64,000 bases of DNA, from positions 7,068,001-7,132,000 of the forward strand of contig NZ_CP136624.1 of NCBI RefSeq assembly GCF_032917945.1, read 5' to 3'. A program made the position numbers and the translations under genes. The notes under the pieces are model-generated. The model saw only the letters and a program-made list of their open reading frames with translations, searched no databases and was not told where the DNA came from. Positions 1 through 8,525 of the stretch are shown piece by piece. Numbering within the stretch: position 1 is the stretch's first letter; each line of letters begins with the position of its first letter. This DNA comes from Bradyrhizobium sp. sBnM-33. GTDB lineage: Bacteria > Pseudomonadota > Alphaproteobacteria > Rhizobiales > Xanthobacteraceae.

Positions 1-381
1 GTCGCCAATCCGCAGCGGCCGGTGGTCGCGATCACCGGCGATGGCGGCTTCATGTTCGGCGTGCAGGAACTGTCGACCGCGGTGCAATTCAAGATCGGCG
101 TTGTGACACTGGTGTTTAATAACAACGCCTATGGCAACGTGCGCCGCGACCAGCGCCAGCATTTTGACGGACGCGTCGTGGCGTCCGACCTGGTCAATCC
201 GGATTTCGTGAAGCTCGCCGAATCCTTCGGCGCGGGAGCTGCGCGGGTGACTTCGCCGGATCAGTTCCGGCCCGCGCTGGAGAAGGCGCTGGCCGACGGC
301 GGCCCATATGTGATCTCAGTCGAGGTGCCGACGGATTCGGAAGTCTCGCCGTGGACGTTTATTCATCCGCCGAAGCCGTAA
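1..381 (+). CDS. Thiamine diphosphate-dependent enzyme, C-terminal part (partial)
   Basis: The reading frame is open from base 1, so the gene begins before the window; 126 residues are visible. The fragment carries the ThDP/Mg-binding signature of the acetolactate synthase/benzoylformate decarboxylase superfamily: GDGGF at visible residues 13-17, followed about 27 residues later by NNNAYG. It ends with the usual helix and a SVEVPTDSEVSPW tail. It would be a cytoplasmic 2-oxoacid decarboxylase or carboligase. The substrate cannot be told from this domain alone, because specificity lies mostly in the missing N-terminal and middle domains. The stop is TAA at 379-381. Confidence 0.85.
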   Translation, partial: VANPQRPVVAITGDGGFMFGVQELSTAVQFKIGVVTLVFNNNAYGNVRRDQRQHFDGRVVASDLVNPDFVKLAESFGAGAARVTSPDQFRPALEKALADGGPYVISVEVPTDSEVSPWTFIHPPKP

Positions 382-390
382 GCGAAACAC

Positions 391-493
391 CGTCGTTCCG
401 CGGCGATGCGAAGCATCGAACTATGATGCGCAATTGCGCATCTGAGAACCTCGAGATTCCGGGTTCAATGCTTCGCATCGCCCCGGAATGACG
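391..493. repeat. Palindromic intergenic repeat, family A
   Basis: Imperfect inverted repeat between two convergent genes. The left arm begins CGTCGTTCCGCGGCGATGCG and the right arm ends CGCATCGCCCCGGAATGACG, with a central palindromic GCGCAATTGCGC. It may act as a bidirectional transcript end. Confidence 0.8.
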
Positions 494-494
494 A

Positions 495-1736
495 CTAAAC
501 TCCCCTCTCCTTCGCCGCACCCCGCTGCATCCGCGACGCCGCGATCACCAATAACCCCGCCCCTGCAACCGACCAGCACGCCACCGGCGCCCACTGCAAC
601 AGCGGCGCATATTCCGGCAGCTTCTGCAGGCCGCCGGCGACCGCCGCCATTCGCACAAAGGTCGCAAGCGCCAGCGCGGAGAACACCAGCCCCACCACCT
701 TGCCCTCGGCGCCGGTCTCGCCAATCGCCAGTGCCGCTGAAACCGCGGCCATCAGCATGCAGCCCCACGCAGCACCAGCGACGAACTGCGCCGCGATCAG
801 CATGTTGAGATTGCCGGCCATCTCCGCGCCCAGTACGGCGAGCGCACCGAGCAGGCCGGCCGCGCCCATCACGATCAGCCCGCCACGGTGCTTGACCACG
901 ACGCTTGCCGGAAACATCGCGATGTTGAAGCCGATCCAGAACACCGGCATCAGCCATGGCAATTCGTCCGGCTTGGCAAAGCGCAGGAAGAACGGCGTGC
1001 TGTTGATGGAAAAATGCAATTGGTAGCCGAGCGAGAGGATGACCATCGAAGCGATGAAGAACATCGGCACCGGGCCGAGCGATTTTGCAGGCGCCGCAGG
1101 CTGTTTCGCGACCGGTGGCGCCTGCGCCAGATCGCGCTCGACCTTCGAGAGCGCCAGGGTGGTGAGCAGCAATACCACGCCCGAGATCACGAAGGGCAGC
1201 CGCGGGTCGTGGTTACGCAGCACCACGCCGAGATAGGGCGAGACAGCGCCCGCCAGGCCGTAGCCGAGCATCGTCAGCGCCGACAAAAACGGAATCGCCG
1301 GCCGCGCGGCGTATTTGCCTAACAGCGTCAGTGGCGGCGCGCGCAAGGCCGACGACGTCACGACCCACACAAGAATCAGGACGATGAACCAGACCTGTGC
1401 ACCCGGCCCCGTACCCGCCACGAACGGCAGCGCGACAAAGGCCGCGCAGGAGATCGCGGTCAGGGCGCCGACGAACACGCCGAGTTTGCCGACGAACGGC
1501 ACGATCCTGTCGGCGGCGATTCCCATCGCGGTGTCGGTGACGGTGAAGATCGCCTGATCCAGCATCAGGATCAGGATCACGGCCGTCGGCGCAATGCCGA
1601 CATCGGCGCAGAGTTTTGGCAGGTAGATGACGTAAGTTGTCCAGCCCAGCGTGAACACCAGTTGCAGCACGGCGAGATAGACGCCGGTGCTATTAGCACT
1701 GGTGGCGGTGTCGGACTTTGCTTCTGTGGTGGTCAT
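495..1736 (-). CDS. MFS-type transporter
   Basis: A 413-residue integral membrane protein with about 12 hydrophobic segments, the usual length for the major facilitator superfamily. The stretch after helix 2 (LMLDQAIFTVTDTAMGIAADR) resembles the GPH/MFS_2 signature in which a conserved Asp precedes a D-x-x-x-G-x-x-x-D-R loop. A cytoplasmic loop around residues 190-205 (KVERDLAQ) separates the two halves. The ATG at 1736 (MTTTEAKSD) was chosen because the longer open frame runs back into a palindromic repeat. The substrate is unknown; sugars or organic acids are both possible. It stands alone, converging with the ThDP gene. Confidence 0.8.
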   Translation of the reverse strand: MTTTEAKSDTATSANSTGVYLAVLQLVFTLGWTTYVIYLPKLCADVGIAPTAVILILMLDQAIFTVTDTAMGIAADRIVPFVGKLGVFVGALTAISCAAFVALPFVAGTGPGAQVWFIVLILVWVVTSSALRAPPLTLLGKYAARPAIPFLSALTMLGYGLAGAVSPYLGVVLRNHDPRLPFVISGVVLLLTTLALSKVERDLAQAPPVAKQPAAPAKSLGPVPMFFIASMVILSLGYQLHFSINSTPFFLRFAKPDELPWLMPVFWIGFNIAMFPASVVVKHRGGLIVMGAAGLLGALAVLGAEMAGNLNMLIAAQFVAGAAWGCMLMAAVSAALAIGETGAEGKVVGLVFSALALATFVRMAAVAGGLQKLPEYAPLLQWAPVACWSVAGAGLLVIAASRMQRGAAKERGV

Positions 1737-1790
1737 GTCGGCCCCCCCGGCGGAGAGAGCATAGACCACGGGAAAGCTCGATGGAACGCC

Positions 1791-1935
1791 TCTTCCCTTC
1801 TCCCCTTGTGGGAGAAGGTGCCTTCGCGAAAGCGAAGGCGGATGAGGGGTCTCTATCCGCGGAGGCAGACCCCTCATCCGTCTCGCTGCCGCTTCGCGTC
1901 AGCGATCCACCTTCTCCCACAAGGGGGGAAGGAAG
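1791..1935. repeat. Palindromic intergenic repeat, family B
   Basis: Long inverted repeat: CCTTCTCCCC-TTGTGGGAGAAGG on the left pairs with CCTTCTCCCACAAGGGGGGAAGG on the right, with GATGAGGGG/CCCCTCATC pairing inside. It ends two bases before the alkB stop codon. Confidence 0.8.
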
Positions 1936-1936
1936 A

Positions 1937-2602
1937 TCACCGCGCTTTCCGAAAGGTCAGGTTGATGCGCTGGCGCCCCATCACGGCATGCTCGCCGTCG
2001 GCGAGCGGCGCCACGCCGTGAAAGAACAGCCGTGACGGCCCGCCCCAGACCACGACGTCGCCATGCTCCAGACGGTAACGGCGCGGCTTATCGGCCCGCT
2101 TTGCACCGCCGAACAAGAAGATCGCGGGCAACCCAAGCGACGCCGACACGATCGGCGCGGCAAAATCCTGCTCGTCCCTGTCCTGATGCAGCGACATCCG
2201 TGCGCCGGGCGCGTAGCGGTTTATCAGGCAGGCGTCGGGCTCGAAGCCGGCAAAGCCGGCCTCGGCAGCCGCCTGCTCCGCAATTGCGCGAAACGTCGGC
2301 GGCATCTCCGGCCAAGGCTGGCCGGAATTCGGATCAATGCCGTCATAGCGATAACCGCTGCGGTCGGTCACCCAACCGGCACTGCCGCAATTGGTCATGG
2401 CGACCGACATCTGGTGGCCACCAGGCGTAAACATGCGGCGGAATGGCGCTCGCGCGATGATCTCGCGCAACGCCGCGACCACTTCGTTTTCGAAGGGCTT
2501 CGTATATCCGCGCAGCAATACCGCGCCCTCCGCCATCGCTTCGCGCGATGGGCGCAGATCCGGCACGGCCTCGAACAAATCCGCAGTCAATTCAGTCCGC
2601 AC
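1937..2602 (-). CDS. alkB: AlkB-type DNA/RNA oxidative demethylase
   Basis: A 221-residue 2-oxoglutarate/Fe(II) dioxygenase (E. coli AlkB has 216 residues) that removes 1-methyladenine and 3-methylcytosine lesions from nucleic acid. Visible iron ligands are H139 and D141 (LHQDRDE) and H195 (FFHG). The 2-oxoglutarate-binding pair is R212 and R218 in RINLTFR, which matches the E. coli RYNLTFR site closely. A nucleotide-recognition lid with W87-type aromatics is present in the N-terminal half. It starts at GTG 2602, directly abutting the stop of the upstream oxygenase gene (2603), so the two are probably translated from one message. No Ada-box promoter was recognised. Confidence 0.93.
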   Translation of the reverse strand: MRTELTADLFEAVPDLRPSREAMAEGAVLLRGYTKPFENEVVAALREIIARAPFRRMFTPGGHQMSVAMTNCGSAGWVTDRSGYRYDGIDPNSGQPWPEMPPTFRAIAEQAAAEAGFAGFEPDACLINRYAPGARMSLHQDRDEQDFAAPIVSASLGLPAIFLFGGAKRADKPRRYRLEHGDVVVWGGPSRLFFHGVAPLADGEHAVMGRQRINLTFRKAR

Positions 2603-3343
2603 TCACTTGGCATCGTGAAAAATCACACCGACGGTGTGGCGATGGCCGGAGCGGATCCGGCTGACGCCATGGCGCAGATTAACGCGGTAGGGCCCGCGCG
2701 TCCCCTGCACCGGCCGGTGATGCACAGCAAACGCCACCGCATCGCCCTGCCTCAGCGGCACCACCTCGGGCCGCGACTGCATCCGCGGCCGCTGCTCGGT
2801 CAGCACGAACTCGCCGCCTTCGAAATCGCGCCCCGGTTCCGACAGCAGGATCGCGACCTGCAGCGGGAACACGTGCTCGCCATAGAGGTCCTGATGCAGG
2901 CAATTGTAGTCGCCCTCGCCATATTGCAGCAGCAGCGGCGTCGGCCGCGTCTGCCCGGCGTCATGGCAGCGCTTCAGAAAGGCCTCGTGGCGACTGGGAT
3001 AGCGGACATCGATCCCCATCGTCTCGTTCCAGCGATTGGCAACGCCGCAGAGCCGCGCATAGAGCGCGGGCCGCAACTGCGCGATCAGCTCCGGCAGTGG
3101 ATAAGCGAAATACTTGTATTCGCCGCGGCCGAACCCGTGGCTCCCCATCACGATGCGGCTGCGGAAGTTCCTGTCATCGGGATAAAGCGCGGCCAGCGCG
3201 GCGCATTCATCAGGGGGCAGCAATCCCTTCAGGACTGCGCAACCCTGCGCGTCGAGGTCGGCAGTTACCTGGGCCCAATCGATGGCAGCGACGCGGGCAG
3301 CGATGTCGGACCGGCGGTCGATATTTCTTGCGGTTGCTGTCAT
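2603..3343 (-). CDS. 2OG-Fe(II) oxygenase (prolyl-4-hydroxylase-like)
   Basis: A 246-residue protein with a double-stranded beta-helix dioxygenase core. Metal ligands are H150 and D152 (LHQDLYG) and a His at 208/209 (VHHRP), and the 2OG-binding Arg is R220 (GPYRVNLRHG). An N-terminal helical part (residues 1-60) precedes the core. The start ATG at 3343 was chosen over upstream ATGs that lie in a palindromic repeat. It is immediately upstream of alkB with no gap. Family members act on proteins or small molecules; the pairing suggests a role linked to alkylation or oxidative damage, but this is inference. Confidence 0.82.
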   Translation of the reverse strand: MTATARNIDRRSDIAARVAAIDWAQVTADLDAQGCAVLKGLLPPDECAALAALYPDDRNFRSRIVMGSHGFGRGEYKYFAYPLPELIAQLRPALYARLCGVANRWNETMGIDVRYPSRHEAFLKRCHDAGQTRPTPLLLQYGEGDYNCLHQDLYGEHVFPLQVAILLSEPGRDFEGGEFVLTEQRPRMQSRPEVVPLRQGDAVAFAVHHRPVQGTRGPYRVNLRHGVSRIRSGHRHTVGVIFHDAK

Positions 3344-3403
3344 GGCGTCAATCTCGCAATCAGGCCTCGACAAAACCACCCGATTTCTGACGAGTTCCAT
3401 CCT

Positions 3404-3487
3404 CGTCATTGCGAGCGGAGCGAAGCAATCCACGCCTCAGCTCGGGGACAGATGGATTGCTTCGTCGCTTCGCTCCTCGCAATGACG
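3404..3487. repeat. Palindromic intergenic repeat, family C
   Basis: Inverted repeat with arms CGTCATTGCGAGCGGAGCGA...GCAATCC and GGATTGCTTCGTCGC...CTCGCAATGACG. It is one of at least seven full copies of this family in the window, and lies between the oxygenase start and the DUF2848 gene end. Confidence 0.85.
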
Positions 3488-3498
3488 GCGGCGCCGCG

Positions 3499-4194
3499 TC
3501 AGCCCAGCACTGGCAGCGCGATCACATCATAACCATGGCTGATCTTGCGATTCAGGACGGGATCCTCCAGCTCGAACTCGAAGCGATCAGCCGGGCGGAT
3601 GCCGCCTTTGGCCGCAAATGTGCCGCCGAACATGGCGCAGCCGTCGGGCAGGCCTTTGCCGCCAAAGCCGCGCTCGATCAGGTCGTTGACCGGCAGCATG
3701 GCATCCAGCCTGCCCTCCTGGTAAAGCACGCGAGAGCCCCCGATCGTGGCCCAGGAGCGCAGGATCAGCCGGTCCCAGTGACCGATGACCTCCTCCAATT
3801 CCCACAGCACCGATGCCACCGGCTTGTCGCACATCTGTTTTGAGACCGTGACGCTGTAGCTCTCCACCTTGCGGTCGGTATGATCGGAGCCGCAGCCGAC
3901 AAAGATACGTCCCTGCCAGCCGATCAGCACGAACTCGGCCTCGCCGCTGGAATCGCCGCCCGTCACCTCGATACGATCGTCTTGGGTAATCCGCCGCGCC
4001 GAGCAGCGGTAATAGATCGGCGTCGTCGCGGGACGCGCGATGCCGATCGCTTCGAGTTCAGCGATATGCTTGTCGCGCGCGACCGGATCGCGCCCGGTCC
4101 AGCCGGCGATCACGGCTTGGTCGATCGCCAGCGTCAGCGGCGTCAACATGCCCTTGTCGTCGACGTTGAAGGTCAGATCAAACACGGATGACAT
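3499..4194 (-). CDS. DUF2848 family protein
   Basis: A 231-residue cytoplasmic protein without signal peptide or membrane segments, recognised as DUF2848 from its overall pattern: N-terminal beta-strands, a central GCGSDHTDR motif and the C-terminal FGGTFAAKGG...SHGYDVIALP stretch. The C-terminal half resembles the fumarylacetoacetase fold, which would suggest C-C or C-N bond hydrolysis of small acids, but no activity is established. The ATG at 4194 lies inside the end of the upstream amidase gene (17-bp overlap), indicating translational coupling and a shared substrate. Confidence 0.8.
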   Translation of the reverse strand: MSSVFDLTFNVDDKGMLTPLTLAIDQAVIAGWTGRDPVARDKHIAELEAIGIARPATTPIYYRCSARRITQDDRIEVTGGDSSGEAEFVLIGWQGRIFVGCGSDHTDRKVESYSVTVSKQMCDKPVASVLWELEEVIGHWDRLILRSWATIGGSRVLYQEGRLDAMLPVNDLIERGFGGKGLPDGCAMFGGTFAAKGGIRPADRFEFELEDPVLNRKISHGYDVIALPVLG

Positions 4195-5530
4195 CCTCCA
4201 TTCCGGCGGCGAGTTCAAAGATGCGGCGGTCCGATCCGCCGGCGGCTGCAAGCATCAGCCCGACCGGCACCTCGCCTTCGCGATGCGCGGGCAGTGAGAT
4301 CGCACAGCCGTCGAGCATGTTGATCAGGGTGCAATTGCGCAGCGCGCGCAGATTCTGTGTTGCGAATAGCTTGTCGTCGGCAACGAGGTCGGCGATGACG
4401 GGCGGCGCATTCGCCGTGGTCGGCAACACCAGCGCGTCATAGGGCGCGATGCGCTTTTCGGTCCGTGCAATGAACGCGCGGCGCGCGCCGACAATATCGA
4501 TATAATCCGCTGCGCTGATGCTTTCGCCGCGCAGGATCCGGACGCGAACACGAGGGTCGTAGACATCACCCTTGCTCGCGATGAGATAGCGGTGCCAGGC
4601 ATAACTCTCCGCCGCGGCAAATCCGCCCTTGCTGTTCATGACGGCGACATCGTCGAATTCCGGCACCGCAATCCGCTCGATTATTGCCCCCTCGCGCGAC
4701 AGCGTCGCAAGCGCGCGCTCAAAGGTTTTCGCGACGACATCGTCGAGATCGTCGAACGCAACCGTGGTCGGCACCGCGAGCCGCATGCCCTTAACCGGGC
4801 GCGGCTGCAACGGCTTCACCGCTTCATCTGCGAGCACGGCGTCAAGCACCGCGCAGCAGCCGACCGTGCGGGCCAGCGGACCAAAACTGTCGAGCGAGGA
4901 CGACAGCGGCACGCCGCCATCGAGCGGCACCCGGCGCTGCGTCGGCTTGTAGCCGACGATGCCGTTGAAGGCCGCCGGGATCCGGCAGGAGCCGCCGGTG
5001 TCGGTACCGAGCGCGCCGTAAGCCATGCGATCGGCGATCGATACCGCAGCCCCCGAGGACGAGCCGCCGGGCACATGACCGACGCTGCGATTAAACACGC
5101 TCTTCGGCGTGCCGTAATGCGGATTGATGCCGATGCCGGAATAGGCGAATTCGGTCATGTTGGTGCGGCCGATCACAATGAAGCCGGCCCGCCGCAGCCG
5201 CGCCACCACGGGCGCATCGGCTTCGGCCGGAGCCGAATCCTCCAGCGCGCGGGAGCCTGCGCGAGTCACCTGCCCCTTGATGTCGAACAGGTCCTTGATC
5301 GACACGGGGATGCCGGCATAGGGGGAGGGCGCGGCGCGCGCTTTGCGCAGATGATCCATTGCGTCGGCCGCGGCGATCGCTGCGGCCTTGTCGACGTGGA
5401 TGAAGGTCCGCGCCCCCTCACCGGCGGGATCGGCAATCCTTGCGAGACACTCCTCGACCAGCTTGCGCGCGGTGGTGCGTCCGGCTTCGAGGTCGGCGGC
5501 GAGGCTCGCAAGCGTAGGAAGGTCAGGCAT
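4178..5530 (-). CDS. Amidase signature-family hydrolase
   Basis: A 450-residue amidase. The Ser-cisSer-Lys triad is visible: K79 in PVSIKDLF, the cis-Ser in GGSSSG (residues 155-160) and the nucleophile S181 in GTDTGGS. The length is normal for the family (450-500). It would hydrolyse amides of small carboxylic acids in the cytoplasm; the substrate is unknown. The ATG at 5530 was chosen because the in-frame upstream extension is basic and lacks family similarity. It overlaps the following DUF2848 gene by 17 bp; the two probably act in sequence on an amide or the acid it releases. Confidence 0.9.
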   Translation of the reverse strand: MPDLPTLASLAADLEAGRTTARKLVEECLARIADPAGEGARTFIHVDKAAAIAAADAMDHLRKARAAPSPYAGIPVSIKDLFDIKGQVTRAGSRALEDSAPAEADAPVVARLRRAGFIVIGRTNMTEFAYSGIGINPHYGTPKSVFNRSVGHVPGGSSSGAAVSIADRMAYGALGTDTGGSCRIPAAFNGIVGYKPTQRRVPLDGGVPLSSSLDSFGPLARTVGCCAVLDAVLADEAVKPLQPRPVKGMRLAVPTTVAFDDLDDVVAKTFERALATLSREGAIIERIAVPEFDDVAVMNSKGGFAAAESYAWHRYLIASKGDVYDPRVRVRILRGESISAADYIDIVGARRAFIARTEKRIAPYDALVLPTTANAPPVIADLVADDKLFATQNLRALRNCTLINMLDGCAISLPAHREGEVPVGLMLAAAGGSDRRIFELAAGMEDVIRV

Positions 5531-5770
5531 GGCTCTCTTGTACTTTGCTCTGGATCGCGTCCTGATCAGGAGCATCCCGTTGAGAAGTGTGCCGGCAATT
5601 TGCCGTGGCGCGGACTATCTCCGATGACTGGCTGGCATACAAGCGCTCTCGTGCGCAGGAATGCGGCCATGCAATCCCCGCCGTCGCTGAACCGTTGACG
5701 GCCCACAGTCAATGTCGCATCAAGATCGCAACAAGCGGGTGGACGCCCGTACTTAAGGAGAGTAGCCGAT

Positions 5771-6184
5771 ATGGCGGAGCCCGCGCGCGCAAGACCAAAA
5801 CCCACGCCTGAAACCCAGCATTTCTGGGATGGAACGCAGGCCGGCGAATTACGCCTGCAGCGCTGCGATGCCTGCGCCAACGTCTATTTCCCGCCGCGCC
5901 CGTTCTGCCCCTCCTGCGCCTCGCGCAAGGTTTCCGTCTTCAAGGCCAGCGGCAAGGGCAAGCTCTATAGTTATGTCATCAATCACCGTCCGGCCGCGCC
6001 CGGCTTCACCCCGCCTTACGCCATCGCGGTGGTCGAACTCGACGAAGGGCCGCGCATGATGAGCAACATTATCGACTGCCCGCAGACGCCGGAGGCGCTG
6101 GAGCTCGACATGAAGCTCGAGGTCGCCTTCGAAAAGCTCGACGACAAGATCACCCTTCCCATGTTCCGTCCGGCGAAGGGCTAA
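5771..6184 (+). CDS. Zn-ribbon/OB-fold protein (DUF35 family)
   Basis: A 137-residue protein with a rubredoxin-like zinc ribbon (C32, C35, C46, C49) followed by an OB-fold of about 75 residues (GKLYSYVINHRP...PYAIAVVELDEGPRM). This is the classic DUF35 arrangement. DUF35 proteins form complexes with SCP-x-type thiolases or Ltp2-type aldolases, and the next gene, 5 bp downstream, is exactly such a thiolase. A clear AAGGAG lies about 10 nt before the ATG. It is probably a structural or substrate-channelling partner rather than an enzyme on its own. Confidence 0.9.
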   Translation: MAEPARARPKPTPETQHFWDGTQAGELRLQRCDACANVYFPPRPFCPSCASRKVSVFKASGKGKLYSYVINHRPAAPGFTPPYAIAVVELDEGPRMMSNIIDCPQTPEALELDMKLEVAFEKLDDKITLPMFRPAKG

Positions 6185-6189
6185 GCATC

Positions 6190-7329
6190 ATGCGCAGAAA
6201 CCAGGTCGCCGTCGTCGGAGCCGCCGAGACCACCGAACTCGGTGTTATCCCGAATATGTCGCAGATCCAGTTGCACGCGGACGCCGCGCTCAACGCCATC
6301 GCCGATGCCGGGCTAAAACTGTCCGATATCGACGGCATCGCGACCGCCGTCGAAACCCCGCAGCAGATCGCGCATTACCTCGGCATCACGCCGACCTGGG
6401 TCGACGGCACTTCCGTCGGCGGCTGTTCGTTCATGCTGCACGTCCGGCATGCCGCGGCCGCCATCGAGGCCGGCCTGTGCAAGACGGTGCTGATTACCCA
6501 CGCCGAGAGCGGCAAGTCGATGATCGGCAAATTACCACGTTCGATTCCCGCCGACAGCCTGCAGGGCCAGTTCGAGGCGCCGTTCGGCGTCTATGGCCCG
6601 CCCAGCATGTTCCCGATCCCCGTGCTGCGCTACATGAAGACCTACGGCATCACCCATGAGCAGATTGCCATGGTCGCCGTCGTGCAGCGCGAATGGGCGG
6701 CGAAGAATCCGCGCGCGACGATGAAGGACCCGATCACGGTTGCGGATGTCCTCAACTCGCGGATGATCGCCTATCCGTTCCGCCTGCTGCAATGCTGCCT
6801 CGTCACCGACGGCGGCGGCGCCCTGATCCTGACCTCGGCCGACCGCGCCAAGGACTTTCCCAGGAAGCCGGTCTATATTCTCGGCACCGGCGAGAGCGTG
6901 GAAACGCCGATGGTCAGCCAGATGGAGACGTTCAATTCTTCGCGCGCCTTCAAGGTCGCAGGCCCGACCGCCTTCAAGGAGGCCGGCATCAGCCACAAGG
7001 ATGTCGATCATTTGATGATCTATGATGCTTTCGCGCATCTGCCGCTCTACGGCCTCGGCGATCTCGGCTTCATGCCGCACGAAGAGACCGGCAAGTTCAT
7101 CGCCGATGGCAACACCCGCCCCGGCGGCAAGCTGCCGCTCAACACCAATGGCGGCGGATTGAGCTACATGCATTCGGGCATGTACGGCATGTACGCGCTG
7201 CAGGAGAGCGTGCGGCAAATGCGCGGCATCGCGCCGGCGCAGGTCAAGGACGCGAAGATTTCGGTCTGCCACGGCGTCGGCGGCATGTTCGCTGCCAGTG
7301 GCACGATCATCTTTACGAACGAACGCTAG
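6190..7329 (+). CDS. SCP-x/Ltp2-type thiolase
   Basis: A 379-residue thiolase-fold protein. Counterparts of the three catalytic residues are visible: C79 (GGCSF), H328 (YMHSG) and C360 (CHGVGG). True thiolytic cleavage of a 3-ketoacyl-CoA is therefore possible, unlike in Ltp2 aldolases. It follows the DUF35 gene by 5 bp and precedes an MFE-2-like SDR, which together look like the last steps of a beta-oxidation-type side-chain or branched-chain pathway. The start ATG follows GGGCTAAGCATC, with weak SD, so coupling to DUF35 translation is likely. The substrate is unknown. Confidence 0.88.
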   Translation: MRRNQVAVVGAAETTELGVIPNMSQIQLHADAALNAIADAGLKLSDIDGIATAVETPQQIAHYLGITPTWVDGTSVGGCSFMLHVRHAAAAIEAGLCKTVLITHAESGKSMIGKLPRSIPADSLQGQFEAPFGVYGPPSMFPIPVLRYMKTYGITHEQIAMVAVVQREWAAKNPRATMKDPITVADVLNSRMIAYPFRLLQCCLVTDGGGALILTSADRAKDFPRKPVYILGTGESVETPMVSQMETFNSSRAFKVAGPTAFKEAGISHKDVDHLMIYDAFAHLPLYGLGDLGFMPHEETGKFIADGNTRPGGKLPLNTNGGGLSYMHSGMYGMYALQESVRQMRGIAPAQVKDAKISVCHGVGGMFAASGTIIFTNER

Positions 7330-7360
7330 GAAATGGCGAGCCCGAGCGGAGCCCTCAATC

Positions 7361-7437
7361 CGTCATTGCCGGGCTTGACCCGGCAATCCATCTCTTCTGA
7401 AGAAGGATGGGTGCGCGGGTCAAGCCCGCGCATGACG
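7361..7437. repeat. Palindromic intergenic repeat, family D
   Basis: Arms CGTCATTGCCGGGCTTGACC and GGTCAAGCCCGCGCATGACG flank a central ATCCATC/GGATGGG. It lies between the thiolase and SDR genes and is related to the copy at 43861-43947. Confidence 0.8.
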
Positions 7438-7480
7438 AGTTGAGTTCTGCTTCGGCCGCACAAACAACACAGGAAAGATC

Positions 7481-8395
7481 ATGACAAAATCACTGCAAGA
7501 CAAAGTCATCATCGTCACCGGCGCAGGCCGCGGCATCGGGCGGGAGATCGCGCTGCTCTGCGCCGCGGAAGGCGCAAAAGTCGTTGTCAACGATCCCGGC
7601 GTCGCCGCCGACGGCGCCGGATCGAACGCGGCGCCCGCCGAGGAGGTGGTCGAGGAGATCAAGAAGCGCGGCGGCACCGCGGTCGCGAATTTCGAGTCGG
7701 TGGCGGAAGCGATTCCGGCGAGCAAGATCGTCAAGACCGCGACCGATCATTTCGGCCGTCTCGACGGCGTCGTCAACAATGCCGGCATTTTGCGCGACAT
7801 GATCTTCCACAAGATGAGCGTCGAAGCCTTCGAGGCCGTCATCAAGGTGCACCTGATGGGCTCCTTCTATGTCAGCCACGCCGCGGCAAGGCTGTACCGC
7901 GAACAGGAGAGCGGCTCCTTCGTGCACTTCACCTCGACCTCGGGCCTGATTGGCAATTTCGGCCAGGCCAACTACGCCGCCGCCAAGCTTGGCATCGTCG
8001 GCCTATCGAAGTCGATCGCGCTCGACATGGGCCGCTTCAACGTGCGCTCGAACTGCGTCTCGCCCTTCGCCTGGACCCGTATGATCGGCACTATCCCGAC
8101 GGAGACCGAGGCCGAGAAGGCGCGCGTGGCGAAAATCCAGCAGATGGGACCGGAGAAGATCGCGCCGCTCTGCGCCTATTTGCTCAGCGACGCCGCCAAG
8201 GACGTCACCGGGCAGATCTTCGGCGTGCGCATGAACGAGATCTTCCTGTTCAGCCAAAATCGTCCGCTGCGCTCGGTGCAGCGGAGCGAAGGCTGGACGC
8301 CGCAAACCATTGCCGAGCACGGCATGCCGGCGCTTGCGGGATCGTTCTACAAGCTCGACCGCTCCGCAGACATCTTCACCTGGGATCCGATCTAA
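7481..8395 (+). CDS. SDR-family 3-hydroxyacyl-CoA dehydrogenase-like protein (MFE-2 type)
   Basis: A 304-residue short-chain dehydrogenase with the cofactor motif TGAGRGIG (residues 13-20), NNAG (99-102), catalytic Ser near 152-154, Y165 and K169. The long insert after the second strand (NDPGVAADGAGSNAAP) and the DMGRFNVRSNCVSP segment match the dehydrogenase part of peroxisomal multifunctional enzyme 2. NAD-dependent oxidation of a 3-hydroxyacyl-CoA is the likely activity. It follows the DUF35-thiolase pair on the same strand, separated by a palindromic repeat, and may supply that thiolase's substrate. Confidence 0.87.
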   Translation: MTKSLQDKVIIVTGAGRGIGREIALLCAAEGAKVVVNDPGVAADGAGSNAAPAEEVVEEIKKRGGTAVANFESVAEAIPASKIVKTATDHFGRLDGVVNNAGILRDMIFHKMSVEAFEAVIKVHLMGSFYVSHAAARLYREQESGSFVHFTSTSGLIGNFGQANYAAAKLGIVGLSKSIALDMGRFNVRSNCVSPFAWTRMIGTIPTETEAEKARVAKIQQMGPEKIAPLCAYLLSDAAKDVTGQIFGVRMNEIFLFSQNRPLRSVQRSEGWTPQTIAEHGMPALAGSFYKLDRSADIFTWDPI

Positions 8396-8405
8396 CGAAC
8401 TCCTC

Positions 8406-8494
8406 GTAGCCCGGGTGGAGCGCAGCGCAATCCGGGGACGGTCTCGCAATTAGAGAAACTGTCCCCGGATTGCGCTTCGCTCCATCCGGGCTAC
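8406..8494. repeat. Palindromic intergenic repeat, family E
   Basis: Near-perfect long inverted repeat: GTAGCCCGGGTGGAGCG on the left pairs with CGCTCCATCCGGGCTAC on the right, with GGGGACGG...CTGTCCCC inside. It can form a hairpin of about 40 bp downstream of the SDR stop. Confidence 0.85.
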
Positions 8495-8525
8495 CCGAGC
8501 GGCGCCATCTCGGCCTGTTTCACAC

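Noticed and set aside
3404..3487. Family C repeats as small genes (frames reading MDCFVASLLAMT and similar)
   Set aside because: The same peptide appears at every copy because the palindrome is translated; there is no SD or gene context.
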